Shown here: piece after piece, positions 9,691 through 16,949 of the stretch
How the letters are laid out: each line of letters begins with the position of its first letter
Position numbering within the stretch: position 1 is the stretch's first letter
Assembly: GCF_003427025.1 (NCBI RefSeq)
Contig: NZ_QVAI01000010.1
Coordinates: 124,001-188,000, forward strand
Direction of reading: 5' to 3'
Source: Jiangella endophytica
GTDB taxonomy: Bacteria > Actinomycetota > Actinomycetes > Jiangellales > Jiangellaceae
DNA length: 64,000 nucleotides
Position numbers and translations under genes: made by a program
The notes under the pieces: model-generated
The model's input: the letters and a program-made list of their open reading frames with translations, nothing else
Databases searched by the model: none
Told to the model about the DNA's origin: nothing

Positions 9691-10266
9691 CTAGCGGCCG
9701 GCGGGGCGGTAGGTGAGCAGCAGGACGTCGGGGCCGACGGAGCGCGAGGAGACCAGGGCGAGGTCCGCCGGGGCGGCGCCGGCGCCGAACAGGCGCTTGC
9801 CGCGCCCCAGCACCACCGGGTGGAGCATCAGCCGGTACTCGTCGACGAGGTCGTGGTCGCGCAGGGCGCCGACGAGGGTGGCGGAGCCGGCGACGAGGAT
9901 GTCGCCGTCGTAGCGGGACTTGAGCGCCGCGACCGCGCCCGGCAGGTCGCCGGCCACGACCGTGGTGTTCTCCCAGGCCGGCTCGGTGAGCGTCGTCGAG
10001 ACGACGACCTTGGGCATCTCGTTCATCATGACGCCGAACTCGCCGGTGGTCTCCTTCATGGCCGGCCAGGCGGCGGCGAACTCCTCGTAGGTGACGCGGC
10101 CGAGCAGCTGTACGTCGGCGGCCCGCAGCTCCTCGAGCTTGAACTGCTGGCCGTCGGGGGCGGGGAACCGGAACGTCCACCCGCCGAAGTCGGTGCCCTC
10201 GGCACCGCCCGGGTCCTCGATGACGCCGTCGAGGGACACGAACTCGCTGACGACTACCTTGCCCAT
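9691..10266 (-). CDS. RibD C-terminal/dihydrofolate reductase-like oxidoreductase
   Basis: This 191-residue protein has the fold of the RibD reductase domain. The family opens with a strand such as KVVVSEFVSLDGVIEDPGG. A LLGRVTYEEFAAAWP motif follows near residue 55, and the nucleotide-binding strand is DILVAGSATLVGALRDHDLVDE. The C-terminus holds HPVVLGRGKRLF. Relatives are annotated as dihydrofolate reductase family proteins, yet few have a proven substrate, and true folate activity should not be assumed. The gene is divergent from the arginase-like gene across 108 nt. Confidence 0.85.
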   Translation of the reverse strand: MGKVVVSEFVSLDGVIEDPGGAEGTDFGGWTFRFPAPDGQQFKLEELRAADVQLLGRVTYEEFAAAWPAMKETTGEFGVMMNEMPKVVVSTTLTEPAWENTTVVAGDLPGAVAALKSRYDGDILVAGSATLVGALRDHDLVDEYRLMLHPVVLGRGKRLFGAGAAPADLALVSSRSVGPDVLLLTYRPAGR

Positions 10267-10374
10267 GATCCTTCTCCCATCGGGTGCCGATGGAATCGAC
10301 GCTAGGACCGGGCACCGGTCCGCCGTCAGGTCCGATCCGTGCGCCGATTCGAGGACCAATGGCACAATCGCCCG

Positions 10375-11115
10375 ATGACGCGCATCCTCGTGCCGTACCA
10401 CCTCGACGAGCATCGGCCCGGCCTCGACGTGCCGTACGAGGCGGACGCGACGCTGACGCGTGAGCTGGCCGGCGACGACGTGTGGGGACGGCTGGCCGGG
10501 CTGTACGCCGACGTCGCCGACGCCGTGGCGGCGGACGTCCGGGGCGGTCAGGTGCCGTTGGTGATGTCCGGCGACTGCATGGTCTCGCAGGCGGTGGTCG
10601 CGGGCGTGCAGCGCGCACACGACGGCGTCCCACCCTCGATCGTCTGGTTCGACGCGCACGGCGACGTCCAGACGCTGGAGACGACGGCGTCGGGGTACCT
10701 GGGCGGCATGCCGCTGCGCATGCTGGCCGGCTACCGTCCCGACCTGGTCGCCGACGGGCTCGAGCTGGCGCCGGTGCCCGAGGACCGCATCGTCCTGGTC
10801 GACGGGCGCGACCTCGACCCGCCGGAGCGCGACTACCTGGCCGCGTCGGAGATCCGGCAGGTCTTCGCCGCCGAGCTCGACGCCGGCACCGTGCCGCCCG
10901 GCCCGGTCTACCTGCACGTCGACCTCGACGTCGTCGACGGCGCGCTGCTGCCGGGCCTGCTGTTCCCGGTCGCCGGCGGTCCGTCGGCCGACGAGGTCGG
11001 TCAGGCGGTGCGCCGGGTGCTCGACACGGGACGGGTCGCGGCGGTCGGTCTGGGCTGCACCTGGCACGACGGACATGGCGCGGCCGAGCGGGTGCGCGCC
11101 GCCCTGCCGTTCTAG
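10375..11115 (+). CDS. Arginase/agmatinase-fold protein with altered first metal motif
   Basis: This 246-residue protein has the ureohydrolase fold. Two metal motifs are intact: WFDAHGDVQT, giving Asp, His and Asp ligands, and HVDLDVVD near residue 182, giving two Asp. The first motif, normally GGDHS, reads SGDC, so Cys replaces the usual His ligand. The stretch after DAHGD also differs from HGMPL (it reads GGMPL). It therefore belongs to a divergent subfamily and is unlikely to be ordinary arginase. The start at 10375 follows a -10-like CACAAT (10363-10368) by only 6 nt, which suggests a leaderless transcript. The stop shares CTAG with the convergent gene. Confidence 0.8.
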   Translation: MTRILVPYHLDEHRPGLDVPYEADATLTRELAGDDVWGRLAGLYADVADAVAADVRGGQVPLVMSGDCMVSQAVVAGVQRAHDGVPPSIVWFDAHGDVQTLETTASGYLGGMPLRMLAGYRPDLVADGLELAPVPEDRIVLVDGRDLDPPERDYLAASEIRQVFAAELDAGTVPPGPVYLHVDLDVVDGALLPGLLFPVAGGPSADEVGQAVRRVLDTGRVAAVGLGCTWHDGHGAAERVRAALPF

Positions 11116-11894
11116 CGCGGCCGGCGGACCAACTCGACGGTGCCGCCGGTGCGGCGGGCGCCGAACCTCGCGAACAGCGCGTTGGAGCCGTCGTTGGTCT
11201 CGTCGACCTCGCAGACCACCTCGGCGTCGCCGCGCTCGCGCACGACGCCGAGCACCCGCGCCACCAGCGCGCGGGCCAGGCCGCGTTGCCGGAACTCCGG
11301 CCGCACGCCGATCAGGCCCAGTCGCGGCACCGCCGGAACCGCCCGGATCCACACCCGCACCAGCCCGGCGTATCCGCCGCTGCCGCCGTCGACCGCGATC
11401 AGATAGGTCGACGGGTCGAACTCCGGGTCGTCGAACGTCTGACGGCGGAACGACTCCGGGTCGCTGCGCCAGACCCCGGTGCCGGGGACGTCGCGGCGCA
11501 GGTCCTGGTCGAGCGTGTTGAGCCGGACGAGGTCGGCGTCGGCGGCGGAGACCACCGTGAAGCCGTCCGGCCGCGTGTCCGGCCACCCGCCCGCCACGCC
11601 CGGCGGCGCCGTGGGCACGGCATACAGGTGCTCGCGCCGGACGACGGCGAAGCCGCGGCTGGTCAGTGCCGCGAGCCGGTCGCCGTCGTCCTCGTCGGCC
11701 TGGGCGTAGAGATCGCCCGGCTGCACGACGTCAGCCCCCAGAGCGGTGTCCAGCAGCGGCCCGTCGGCGCCGCCCTGCAGCGCGAGGTACGCGCGGTCGT
11801 CGGGACGGATCAGCAGCCGCAGCCCGCCGGCGGCGGTGCCGTCGGAGCGCAAAGCGACCCAGTGGTCCGGCGCTTCCCGCCGCACGGTGATCAC
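11112..11894 (-). CDS. GNAT-family N-acetyltransferase
   Basis: This protein is about 260 residues with a GTG start chosen at 11894; GTG at 11885 is also possible. The C-terminal GNAT domain shows the acetyl-CoA loop LGLIGVRPEFRQRGLARALV and the strand DAEVVCEVDETNDGSNALFARFG. The N-terminal 110 residues are a second, degenerate GNAT-like half, as in tandem GNAT proteins. No acceptor can be named. It is convergent with the arginase-like gene and divergent from the rhomboid gene. Confidence 0.82.
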   Translation of the reverse strand: MITVRREAPDHWVALRSDGTAAGGLRLLIRPDDRAYLALQGGADGPLLDTALGADVVQPGDLYAQADEDDGDRLAALTSRGFAVVRREHLYAVPTAPPGVAGGWPDTRPDGFTVVSAADADLVRLNTLDQDLRRDVPGTGVWRSDPESFRRQTFDDPEFDPSTYLIAVDGGSGGYAGLVRVWIRAVPAVPRLGLIGVRPEFRQRGLARALVARVLGVVRERGDAEVVCEVDETNDGSNALFARFGARRTGGTVELVRRPR

Positions 11895-11961
11895 GATCGC
11901 CGACGCTAGCCGGGCCGCCGTCGCGGCGGCCACCGATTTTCCGCCCGCATAGACTGGCGAC

Positions 11962-12558
11962 ATGTCGTCCTCGGGCCAGGTCACGCCGCGTCGATCCGTG
12001 CCGCCGGCCCTCGCGGCCACCCTGCCGGTGTTCGTCCTGGTGCTGCTCATGTGGGCCGAGGAGATCATCGACTCCTTCCCGGGCGTCGACCTCGACCAGT
12101 ACGGCATCCGCCCGCACGACCCCGAGGGCCTCGTCGGCATCGTCACGGCGCCGTTCCTGCACGGCGGGTTCGGCCACCTCATCGCCAACACCGGCGCGTT
12201 CCTGGTGCTGGGCTGCCTCATCGCCATGACGACGCGGCGCTTCTGGCCGGTGACCATCGGCGTGGCGCTGGTCGGCGGGTTCGCGACCTGGCTCGCGGCC
12301 TCGCCCAACACCGTGCACATCGGCGCCAGCGGGCTGGTCTACGGCTACGCCGCGTTCCTGGTGGCGTGGGGCGTGTTCAGCCGCCGGGCGCTGTCCGTCG
12401 TGGTGGCGGTGATCGTGGTGCTGATGTACGGCGGCATCGTCATCGGCGTGCTGCCCGGCCAGCCCGGCATCTCGTGGCAGGGGCACCTGTTCGGAGCGCT
12501 GGCCGGCGTGCTCATGGCGTGGCTGTTGCGGGGGAGCGCGACGAAGACTCCCGCGTGA
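11962..12558 (+). CDS. Rhomboid-family intramembrane serine protease
   Basis: This 198-residue protein has six predicted membrane helices, the minimal bacterial rhomboid core. The catalytic pair is visible: Ser123 in GASGLVYG on helix 4 and His175 in WQGHLFGALAG on helix 6. The helix 2 motif HGGFGHLIANTGAF is also conserved. It should cut substrates within the membrane; substrates are unknown. A TAGACT -10-like box at 11950-11955 ends 6 nt before the ATG, which suggests a leaderless mRNA. The 3' end overlaps the convergent hypothetical gene by 47 nt. Confidence 0.92.
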   Translation: MSSSGQVTPRRSVPPALAATLPVFVLVLLMWAEEIIDSFPGVDLDQYGIRPHDPEGLVGIVTAPFLHGGFGHLIANTGAFLVLGCLIAMTTRRFWPVTIGVALVGGFATWLAASPNTVHIGASGLVYGYAAFLVAWGVFSRRALSVVVAVIVVLMYGGIVIGVLPGQPGISWQGHLFGALAGVLMAWLLRGSATKTPA

Positions 12559-12934
12559 ACCGCATGTCCATCCAGTGCCGCCACGCGCCGTCGTCGAGCC
12601 GCTCCCATCGGGCCGCCATGCTCGCGCCGTCGTCGGCCACGACGAGCCGCGCGCGCGAATCGGCGCCGGTCAGCGTCAGCACGCCCGGCGACCCGGCCGC
12701 GACGGTCATCGTGGCGGCGACGCCGTCACTGTCGTAGGACCGCGCGATGTCGCCCTCGAACACCTCCAGCGCCTGGTAGTGCCGCCCGTCGATTCTGACG
12801 TCGACCTGGTGCAGCAGGAAGTGCCGGCCGGGCAGCCACTCGTAGACGTCGCTGCCCTCGATGCGCACGACGGGGTCGTCCACGGTCTCGCCGGCCGATC
12901 GCCAGGCCCCGACCAGTGCGTCCAGTCCCTCCAC
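12512..12934 (-). CDS. Hypothetical protein, DUF1579-like lipocalin-type domain
   Basis: This 140-residue soluble protein starts at GTG 12934 (or 12937), 5-8 nt after GGAGG. Its all-beta pattern, with GAWRSAGET near the N-terminus, FLLHQVDVRIDGR, and a C-terminal WERLDDGAWRHWMDM, resembles DUF1579-like or fatty-acid-binding barrel proteins. It lies divergent from an ArsR/SRPBCC pair across a 62-nt region that holds one strong palindrome, so the ArsR protein probably controls both directions. The last 16 codons overlap the rhomboid gene and look less conserved. Function is unknown. Confidence 0.75.
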   Translation of the reverse strand: MEGLDALVGAWRSAGETVDDPVVRIEGSDVYEWLPGRHFLLHQVDVRIDGRHYQALEVFEGDIARSYDSDGVAATMTVAAGSPGVLTLTGADSRARLVVADDGASMAARWERLDDGAWRHWMDMRFTRESSSRSPATATP

Positions 12935-12948
12935 CACGAGATCCTCCG

Positions 12949-12982
12949 TTAGGCTGTGTAAGCAATGTCTTACACAGACTAA
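12949..12982. promoter_or_regulatory. ArsR-type operator between divergent genes
   Basis: A 34-nt palindrome has perfect inner arms TGTGTAAG and CTTACACA around a 6-nt centre (CAATGT), plus outer arms TTAG and CTAA. It lies between the GTG starts of the hypothetical gene (12934) and the ArsR gene (12997). The size and AT content fit a winged-helix ArsR dimer site. Autoregulation of both promoters is the simplest reading. Confidence 0.8.
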
Positions 12983-12996
12983 CGCCTGGGAGGGAC

Positions 12997-13293
12997 GTGG
13001 ACGACGCACTGCGCGCGGTCGCCGACCCGACCCGCCGGGCGATCATGGAGTTGGTGCGTGACGGCGAGTGCTGCGCCGGCGACATCGCGACGCGGTTCCC
13101 GGCGATGAGCCGCCCGGCCGTGTCGCAGCACCTCAAGGTGCTCGCCGACGCGGGCCTGGTGGACGTGCGGCGCGACGGCAACCGTCGGCTCTACGCGCTG
13201 CGGCCGGAGGGCCTGGCCGACGCGGCCGGATTCATCGAGCGCATGTGGTCCACGCAACTGCGGCGGCTCAAGGAAGCGGTGGAGAACGAGTGA
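12997..13293 (+). CDS. ArsR-family transcriptional regulator
   Basis: This 98-residue winged-helix repressor starts at GTG 12997 after GGAGGG. The N-terminal ALRAVADPTRRAIMELV and the recognition segment MSRPAVSQHLKVLADAGLV (about residues 41-59) are typical of the ArsR subgroup paired with SRPBCC proteins. It has a Cys pair (ECC) in the first third but no classical CVC metal box, so it probably does not sense metals. Its stop overlaps the start of the SRPBCC gene (GTGA). A 34-nt operator lies directly upstream. Confidence 0.92.
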   Translation: MDDALRAVADPTRRAIMELVRDGECCAGDIATRFPAMSRPAVSQHLKVLADAGLVDVRRDGNRRLYALRPEGLADAAGFIERMWSTQLRRLKEAVENE

Positions 13294-13700
13294 TCGAGCA
13301 GACGATCCGCATCGACGCGCCGCCGGAGCGGGTGTGGGCCTACTTCACCGACCCGGGCAAGCTGGCGCGGTGGTGGGGGAGAGCCGAGGCGGACCCGCGC
13401 CCGGGCGGGACCCTGCGCGTCGCGATGGACGGCGGGCCAGAGCCGGTGATGCGGGGCGAGTTCGTCGAGCTGGCGCCGTACGAGCGGCTGGTGTTCACGT
13501 TCGGCTGGGAGCCGGGGCCCGGTGTGCCGGACGTCGCGCCCGGCGCCTCGCGCGTCGAGGTCGACCTCCGGCCCGACGGGACCGGCACCGTCGTGACCGT
13601 CCGCCACGGTGGTCTGCCGGCGACGCTGGGCGGCGAGACCACCGATGGCTGGCGGATAGTGCTCGGCCGCCTCGCGAAGGAGGCGGCCGCCGGTCTCTGA
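13290..13700 (+). CDS. SRPBCC/AHSA1 domain protein
   Basis: This 136-residue protein starts at the GTG overlapping the ArsR stop. It has the START/AHSA1 helix-grip pattern: IRIDAPPERVWAYFTDPGKLARWWG at the start, then a beta sheet containing RGEFVELAPYERLVFTFGWE. A C-terminal helix carries GWRIVLGRLAKEAA. ArsR-SRPBCC pairs are common in actinobacteria; the SRPBCC partner likely binds a small hydrophobic ligand, but no ligand is known. The two proteins are translationally coupled. Confidence 0.9.
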   Translation: MIEQTIRIDAPPERVWAYFTDPGKLARWWGRAEADPRPGGTLRVAMDGGPEPVMRGEFVELAPYERLVFTFGWEPGPGVPDVAPGASRVEVDLRPDGTGTVVTVRHGGLPATLGGETTDGWRIVLGRLAKEAAAGL

Positions 13701-13714
13701 GAAGAAGCGGGGGG

Positions 13715-13933
13715 TCAGTCGGTAACGGGGGTGGGCTGGGGCTGGAGGCGGTCGGTCTCGTCGTGCCACTCCACCGCGATGGGGCGGAGCTTGGCCTCGT
13801 GCCGGCGGCCGTGGTGACCGCAGAACAGCAGCTCGCCCTCGTTCAGGACGACGCGGATGTACGCCTGGGCACCGCAGCTGTCGCAACGGTCGACGGCCTT
13901 GAGAGGGCTGGTAGCGAGAGCCGTAGTAGTCAC
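13715..13933 (-). CDS. Small zinc-ribbon-like protein (DUF7455 type)
   Basis: This 72-residue protein starts at GTG 13933 behind AGGAAGG. It carries two metal-binding pairs: CDSCGAQAY near residue 17 and FCGHHGRRHEAKL near residue 40. The LLFCGHH and HDETDRL blocks match a family found beside parE in many actinobacteria, and the same neighbour is seen here. It likely binds zinc; function is unknown. The 265-nt divergent region with parE contains a CRP-like site. Confidence 0.85.
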   Translation of the reverse strand: MTTTALATSPLKAVDRCDSCGAQAYIRVVLNEGELLFCGHHGRRHEAKLRPIAVEWHDETDRLQPQPTPVTD

Positions 13934-14067
13934 GTCGCCTGCCTTCCTGATCGTTGGTCCACCGAGAGATCCGGTGGTGTCGTGCATCCGTACCAACATG
14001 TAATCACCCCCAGGCGTTCCCGCATCTCGAGTGTGGGGTGGTTCGCTCTGCGCGTAATCGGCGCAGC

Positions 14068-14083
14068 TGTGACACTGGTCACC
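14068..14083. promoter_or_regulatory. CRP-like operator upstream of parE
   Basis: TGTGACACTGGTCACC matches the CRP family consensus TGTGA-N6-TCACA at all but the last base, with GTGAC and GTCAC as perfect inverted arms. It lies between the divergent zinc-ribbon gene and parE, 131 nt before the parE start. No CRP gene is in the window. Confidence 0.5.
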
Positions 14084-14198
14084 TGATCGACTCGTCAACA
14101 CGTTCGGACGAGACCGCTCCAGCGCGCCTGCGCCGGTTCCGCCGGCCGCAGGGCTTACTCTGGCAACGCATGTGCTCACCGCAAGGAGGAACCGACAC

Positions 14199-16298
14199 GT
14201 GACCGCCGAGCGAGCCGAGGCCCCGACCTCCGGTGGCGACTACACCGCCCGCCATCTGTCGGTGCTCGAGGGCCTGGAAGCCGTGCGCAAGCGGCCGGGC
14301 ATGTACATCGGCTCCACCGACTCCCGCGGCCTCATGCACTGCCTCTGGGAGATCATCGACAACGCCGTCGACGAAGCGCTGGGCGGGTTCTGCGACCGCG
14401 TCGAGGTCGTCCTGCACGCCGACGGCTCGGCCTCGGTGGCCGACAACGGCCGCGGCATCCCGGTCGACACCCACGCGAAGTCGGGGCTGTCCGGCGTCGA
14501 GGTCGTCTACACCAAGCTGCACGCCGGCGGGAAGTTCGGCGGCGGCTCCTACGCGGCCACCGGCGGCCTGCACGGCGTCGGCGCGAGCGTCGTCAACGCA
14601 CTGTCGGTCCGGGTCGACGTCGAGGTCGACCGCGGCGCCCGCACGCACGCCATGTCGTTCCGCCGCGGCGAGCCCGGTGTATGGGACGGCGACGGCCCGG
14701 CGGCCGCGTTCGCGCCGTTCACCGACCACTCCGAGCTGCGGGTCACCGGCCGGGTCGCCAAGCGGGTCACCGGCACCCGGGTCCGCTTCTACGCCGACCG
14801 GCAGATCTTCCTGCGCGACGCCGCGTACTCCTGGGACGACCTCATCTCCCGCGCCCGCCAGACGTCGTACCTGGTCCCGGGCCTGCAGCTGGTGGTCCGC
14901 GACGAACGCGCCGACGAGGTCGTCCAGGAGACGTTCCGGCACGACGGCGGCATCAGCGAGTTCGTCGAGTTCCTCGGCCCGGGCGCGGCGGTCACCGACG
15001 TCCTGCGGCTCACCGGCGAGCAGACCTTCCGCGAGACCGTCCCCGTCCTCGACGACGACGGTCAGCTGGTCAGCAAGGACACCGAGCGGGTCTGCCAGGT
15101 CGACGTCGCGCTGCGCTGGGACACCGGCTACGACACCGTCGGCCGCTCGTTCGTCAACGTCGTCGCCACGCCGAAGGGCGGCACCCACGTCGCAGGGTTC
15201 GAGCAGGGCCTGCTCAAGGCGCTGCGCGACCAGATCAAGGTCAACGCGCGGCGGCTCAAGGCCGGCAACGACAAGATCGAGAAGGACGACGTGCTCGAGG
15301 GACTCACCTCGGTGGTCACCGTCCGGCTCGACGAGCCGCAGTTCGAGGGGCAGACGAAGGAGGTGCTCGGCACGGCGGCGGTCCGCTCCATCGTCGCCGG
15401 CGTCGTCGAGCGCGAGTTGAAGACCGTCCTGACCTCGACGAAGCGGGCCGACAAGGCACAGGCGTCGCTGCTGCTGGAGAAGGTCGTCGCGGCGGCGAAG
15501 GCCCGCGTGGCGGCGCGGCTGCACAAAGAGACCGTCCGCCGCAAGAACGCGCTCGAGACCAGCTCGCTGCCGACCAAACTGGTCGACTGCCGGTCCAACA
15601 GCCTCGAGCGCTCCGAGCTGTTCATCGTCGAGGGCGACTCCGCGCTGGGCACCGGGCGTTCGGCCCGCGACGCCGAGTACCAGGCGCTGCTGCCCATCCG
15701 CGGCAAGATCCTCAACGTGCAGAAGGCGTCCGTCGCCGACATGCTGAAGAACGCCGAGTGCGCCGCCATCATCCAGGTGCTCGGCGCCGGCAGCGGGCGC
15801 AGCTTCGACCTCGATCAGTCGCGCTACGGCCGGGTCATCCTGATGACCGACGCCGACGTCGACGGCGCGCACATCCGCACCCTGCTCATCACGCTCTTCT
15901 ACCGGTACATGAAGCCGTACGTCGAGGCCGGCCGGCTGTTCGCCGCCATGCCGCCGCTGCACCGCATCGAGCTGGCCAACCCGAAGAAGGGCCAGGACAA
16001 GTACGTCTACACGTACACCGACGCCGACCTCGACCGCACCCTGCGCGACCTCGCTCGCAAGGGCGTCCGGGTCAAGGAGACCCCGCAGCGCTACAAGGGC
16101 CTCGGCGAGATGGACCCGGAACAGCTGGCCGAGACCACCATGGACCCCCGGCATCGCCGGCTGCGGCGCATCAACGCCAAGGACGCCGAGCAGTCCGAGA
16201 AGGTCTTCGAGTTGCTGATGGGCAACGACGTCGCGCCGCGCAAGGAGTTCATCATCGCCGGCGCCGCCGAGCTCGACCGCGCCCGCATCGACGCCTGA
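14199..16298 (+). CDS. parE: DNA topoisomerase IV subunit B
   Basis: This 699-residue ATPase subunit of a type IIA topoisomerase starts at GTG 14199 after AAGGAGGA. The GHKL ATPase domain has EIIDNAVDEAL, DNGRGIPV and a glycine-rich lid around GGLHGVGASVVNALS. The Toprim domain carries EGDSALGTG with its catalytic Glu, the PIRGKILNV block and DADVDGAHI. The ParE rather than GyrB name rests on the position near rpoD and on the separate parC at 34818, an arrangement seen in Streptomyces, where gyrBA sit near the origin. With ParC it would decatenate daughter chromosomes. Confidence 0.92.
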   Translation: MTAERAEAPTSGGDYTARHLSVLEGLEAVRKRPGMYIGSTDSRGLMHCLWEIIDNAVDEALGGFCDRVEVVLHADGSASVADNGRGIPVDTHAKSGLSGVEVVYTKLHAGGKFGGGSYAATGGLHGVGASVVNALSVRVDVEVDRGARTHAMSFRRGEPGVWDGDGPAAAFAPFTDHSELRVTGRVAKRVTGTRVRFYADRQIFLRDAAYSWDDLISRARQTSYLVPGLQLVVRDERADEVVQETFRHDGGISEFVEFLGPGAAVTDVLRLTGEQTFRETVPVLDDDGQLVSKDTERVCQVDVALRWDTGYDTVGRSFVNVVATPKGGTHVAGFEQGLLKALRDQIKVNARRLKAGNDKIEKDDVLEGLTSVVTVRLDEPQFEGQTKEVLGTAAVRSIVAGVVERELKTVLTSTKRADKAQASLLLEKVVAAAKARVAARLHKETVRRKNALETSSLPTKLVDCRSNSLERSELFIVEGDSALGTGRSARDAEYQALLPIRGKILNVQKASVADMLKNAECAAIIQVLGAGSGRSFDLDQSRYGRVILMTDADVDGAHIRTLLITLFYRYMKPYVEAGRLFAAMPPLHRIELANPKKGQDKYVYTYTDADLDRTLRDLARKGVRVKETPQRYKGLGEMDPEQLAETTMDPRHRRLRRINAKDAEQSEKVFELLMGNDVAPRKEFIIAGAAELDRARIDA

Positions 16299-16385
16299 TC
16301 CCTGGGAGATTCCTCACCTCGGGGGCCGGAATACCGGTGCCGAGCCGCTGGTGACCGCGAATCCCGTGGTCGGCGCGGCAAGCCG

Positions 16386-16413
16386 CCGGTCCGGAGGCCG
16401 GCCTCCGGACCGG
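16386..16413. terminator. 28-nt perfect palindrome after parE
   Basis: The sequence is fully self-complementary about a GGCC centre, with 12-nt arms that begin CCGGTCCGGAGG. It lies 87 nt past the parE stop and 43 nt before the next start. It has no T tract, as is common for GC-rich actinobacterial terminators. A dimeric protein site is the alternative. Confidence 0.6.
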
Positions 16414-16456
16414 TAGGGTAAGGGCGACGAACGAGCAGCCGGGGGAGGTACGACGC

Positions 16457-16861
16457 ATGGTCAGCGCCTCCCGTGCCGTGCTCCGGGACGTCGTCGCGGC
16501 CCTGCTCGCCGCCGGACTCGTCGTCCTGGCGGCCGCCATGGTCACCGCGGGCGGCGACACCGTTCGCGGTCTCGGCCCGGCCATCCACCCGGCCGCCGAG
16601 ATCACCCCCAACTCCCTGCCGCGCACCGACGCCGACCAGCAACTGCTCGACGACGCCGCCCGGCAGGCCGCCGACGACGGTCCCGCGCCGGCGACCGACC
16701 ACGCCGGCCCTGACTCCGCCGCGATCGTCACCGACGCCGCGCCGTCCGCTGCCGCCGCCCACACCACCGCGGACAAGGTCCGCGACACCACCGCGCGACC
16801 CGCCGCGCCGGCGCCCGCCGGCACGGTCGACGGCCGCGCCCCTCCTGAACCCGGCGTCTGA
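16457..16861 (+). CDS. Hypothetical membrane-anchored protein with Ala/Asp-rich tail
   Basis: This 134-residue protein has one N-terminal helix (about residues 10-30, VVAALLAAGLVVLAAAMV). The remaining 100 residues are disordered-looking and rich in Ala, Asp, Pro and Thr. GGGGGAGG lies 7 nt before the ATG, a good ribosome site. No domain is recognisable. It sits between the parE terminator and the Mrp operon, 88 nt before mrpA, and may be transcribed with that operon. Composition alone does not exclude a non-coding reading, but the start signals are good. Confidence 0.6.
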   Translation: MVSASRAVLRDVVAALLAAGLVVLAAAMVTAGGDTVRGLGPAIHPAAEITPNSLPRTDADQQLLDDAARQAADDGPAPATDHAGPDSAAIVTDAAPSAAAAHTTADKVRDTTARPAAPAPAGTVDGRAPPEPGV

Positions 16862-16949
16862 CCGTCCCCGTCCGTGTGAATGTGCCCCTGTGACCGTCCG
16901 CAGGCGGCACCATCGAAGGGTTTCCCGTGTCCGACCGTGAGAGCCGCTC

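Noticed and set aside
13994-14021. SigR-like promoter GGGAAC-N18-GTTG for the zinc-ribbon gene
   Set aside because: One base off the usual GGAAT box and unsupported by any other signal; too weak to list as a feature.
14199-16298. Alternative reading as gyrB (with gyrA at 34818)
   Set aside because: Subunits are 18 kb apart near rpoD, the A subunit lacks a clear GyrA box, and the arrangement matches parE/parC of Streptomyces. A genome search for gyrBA near the origin would settle it.
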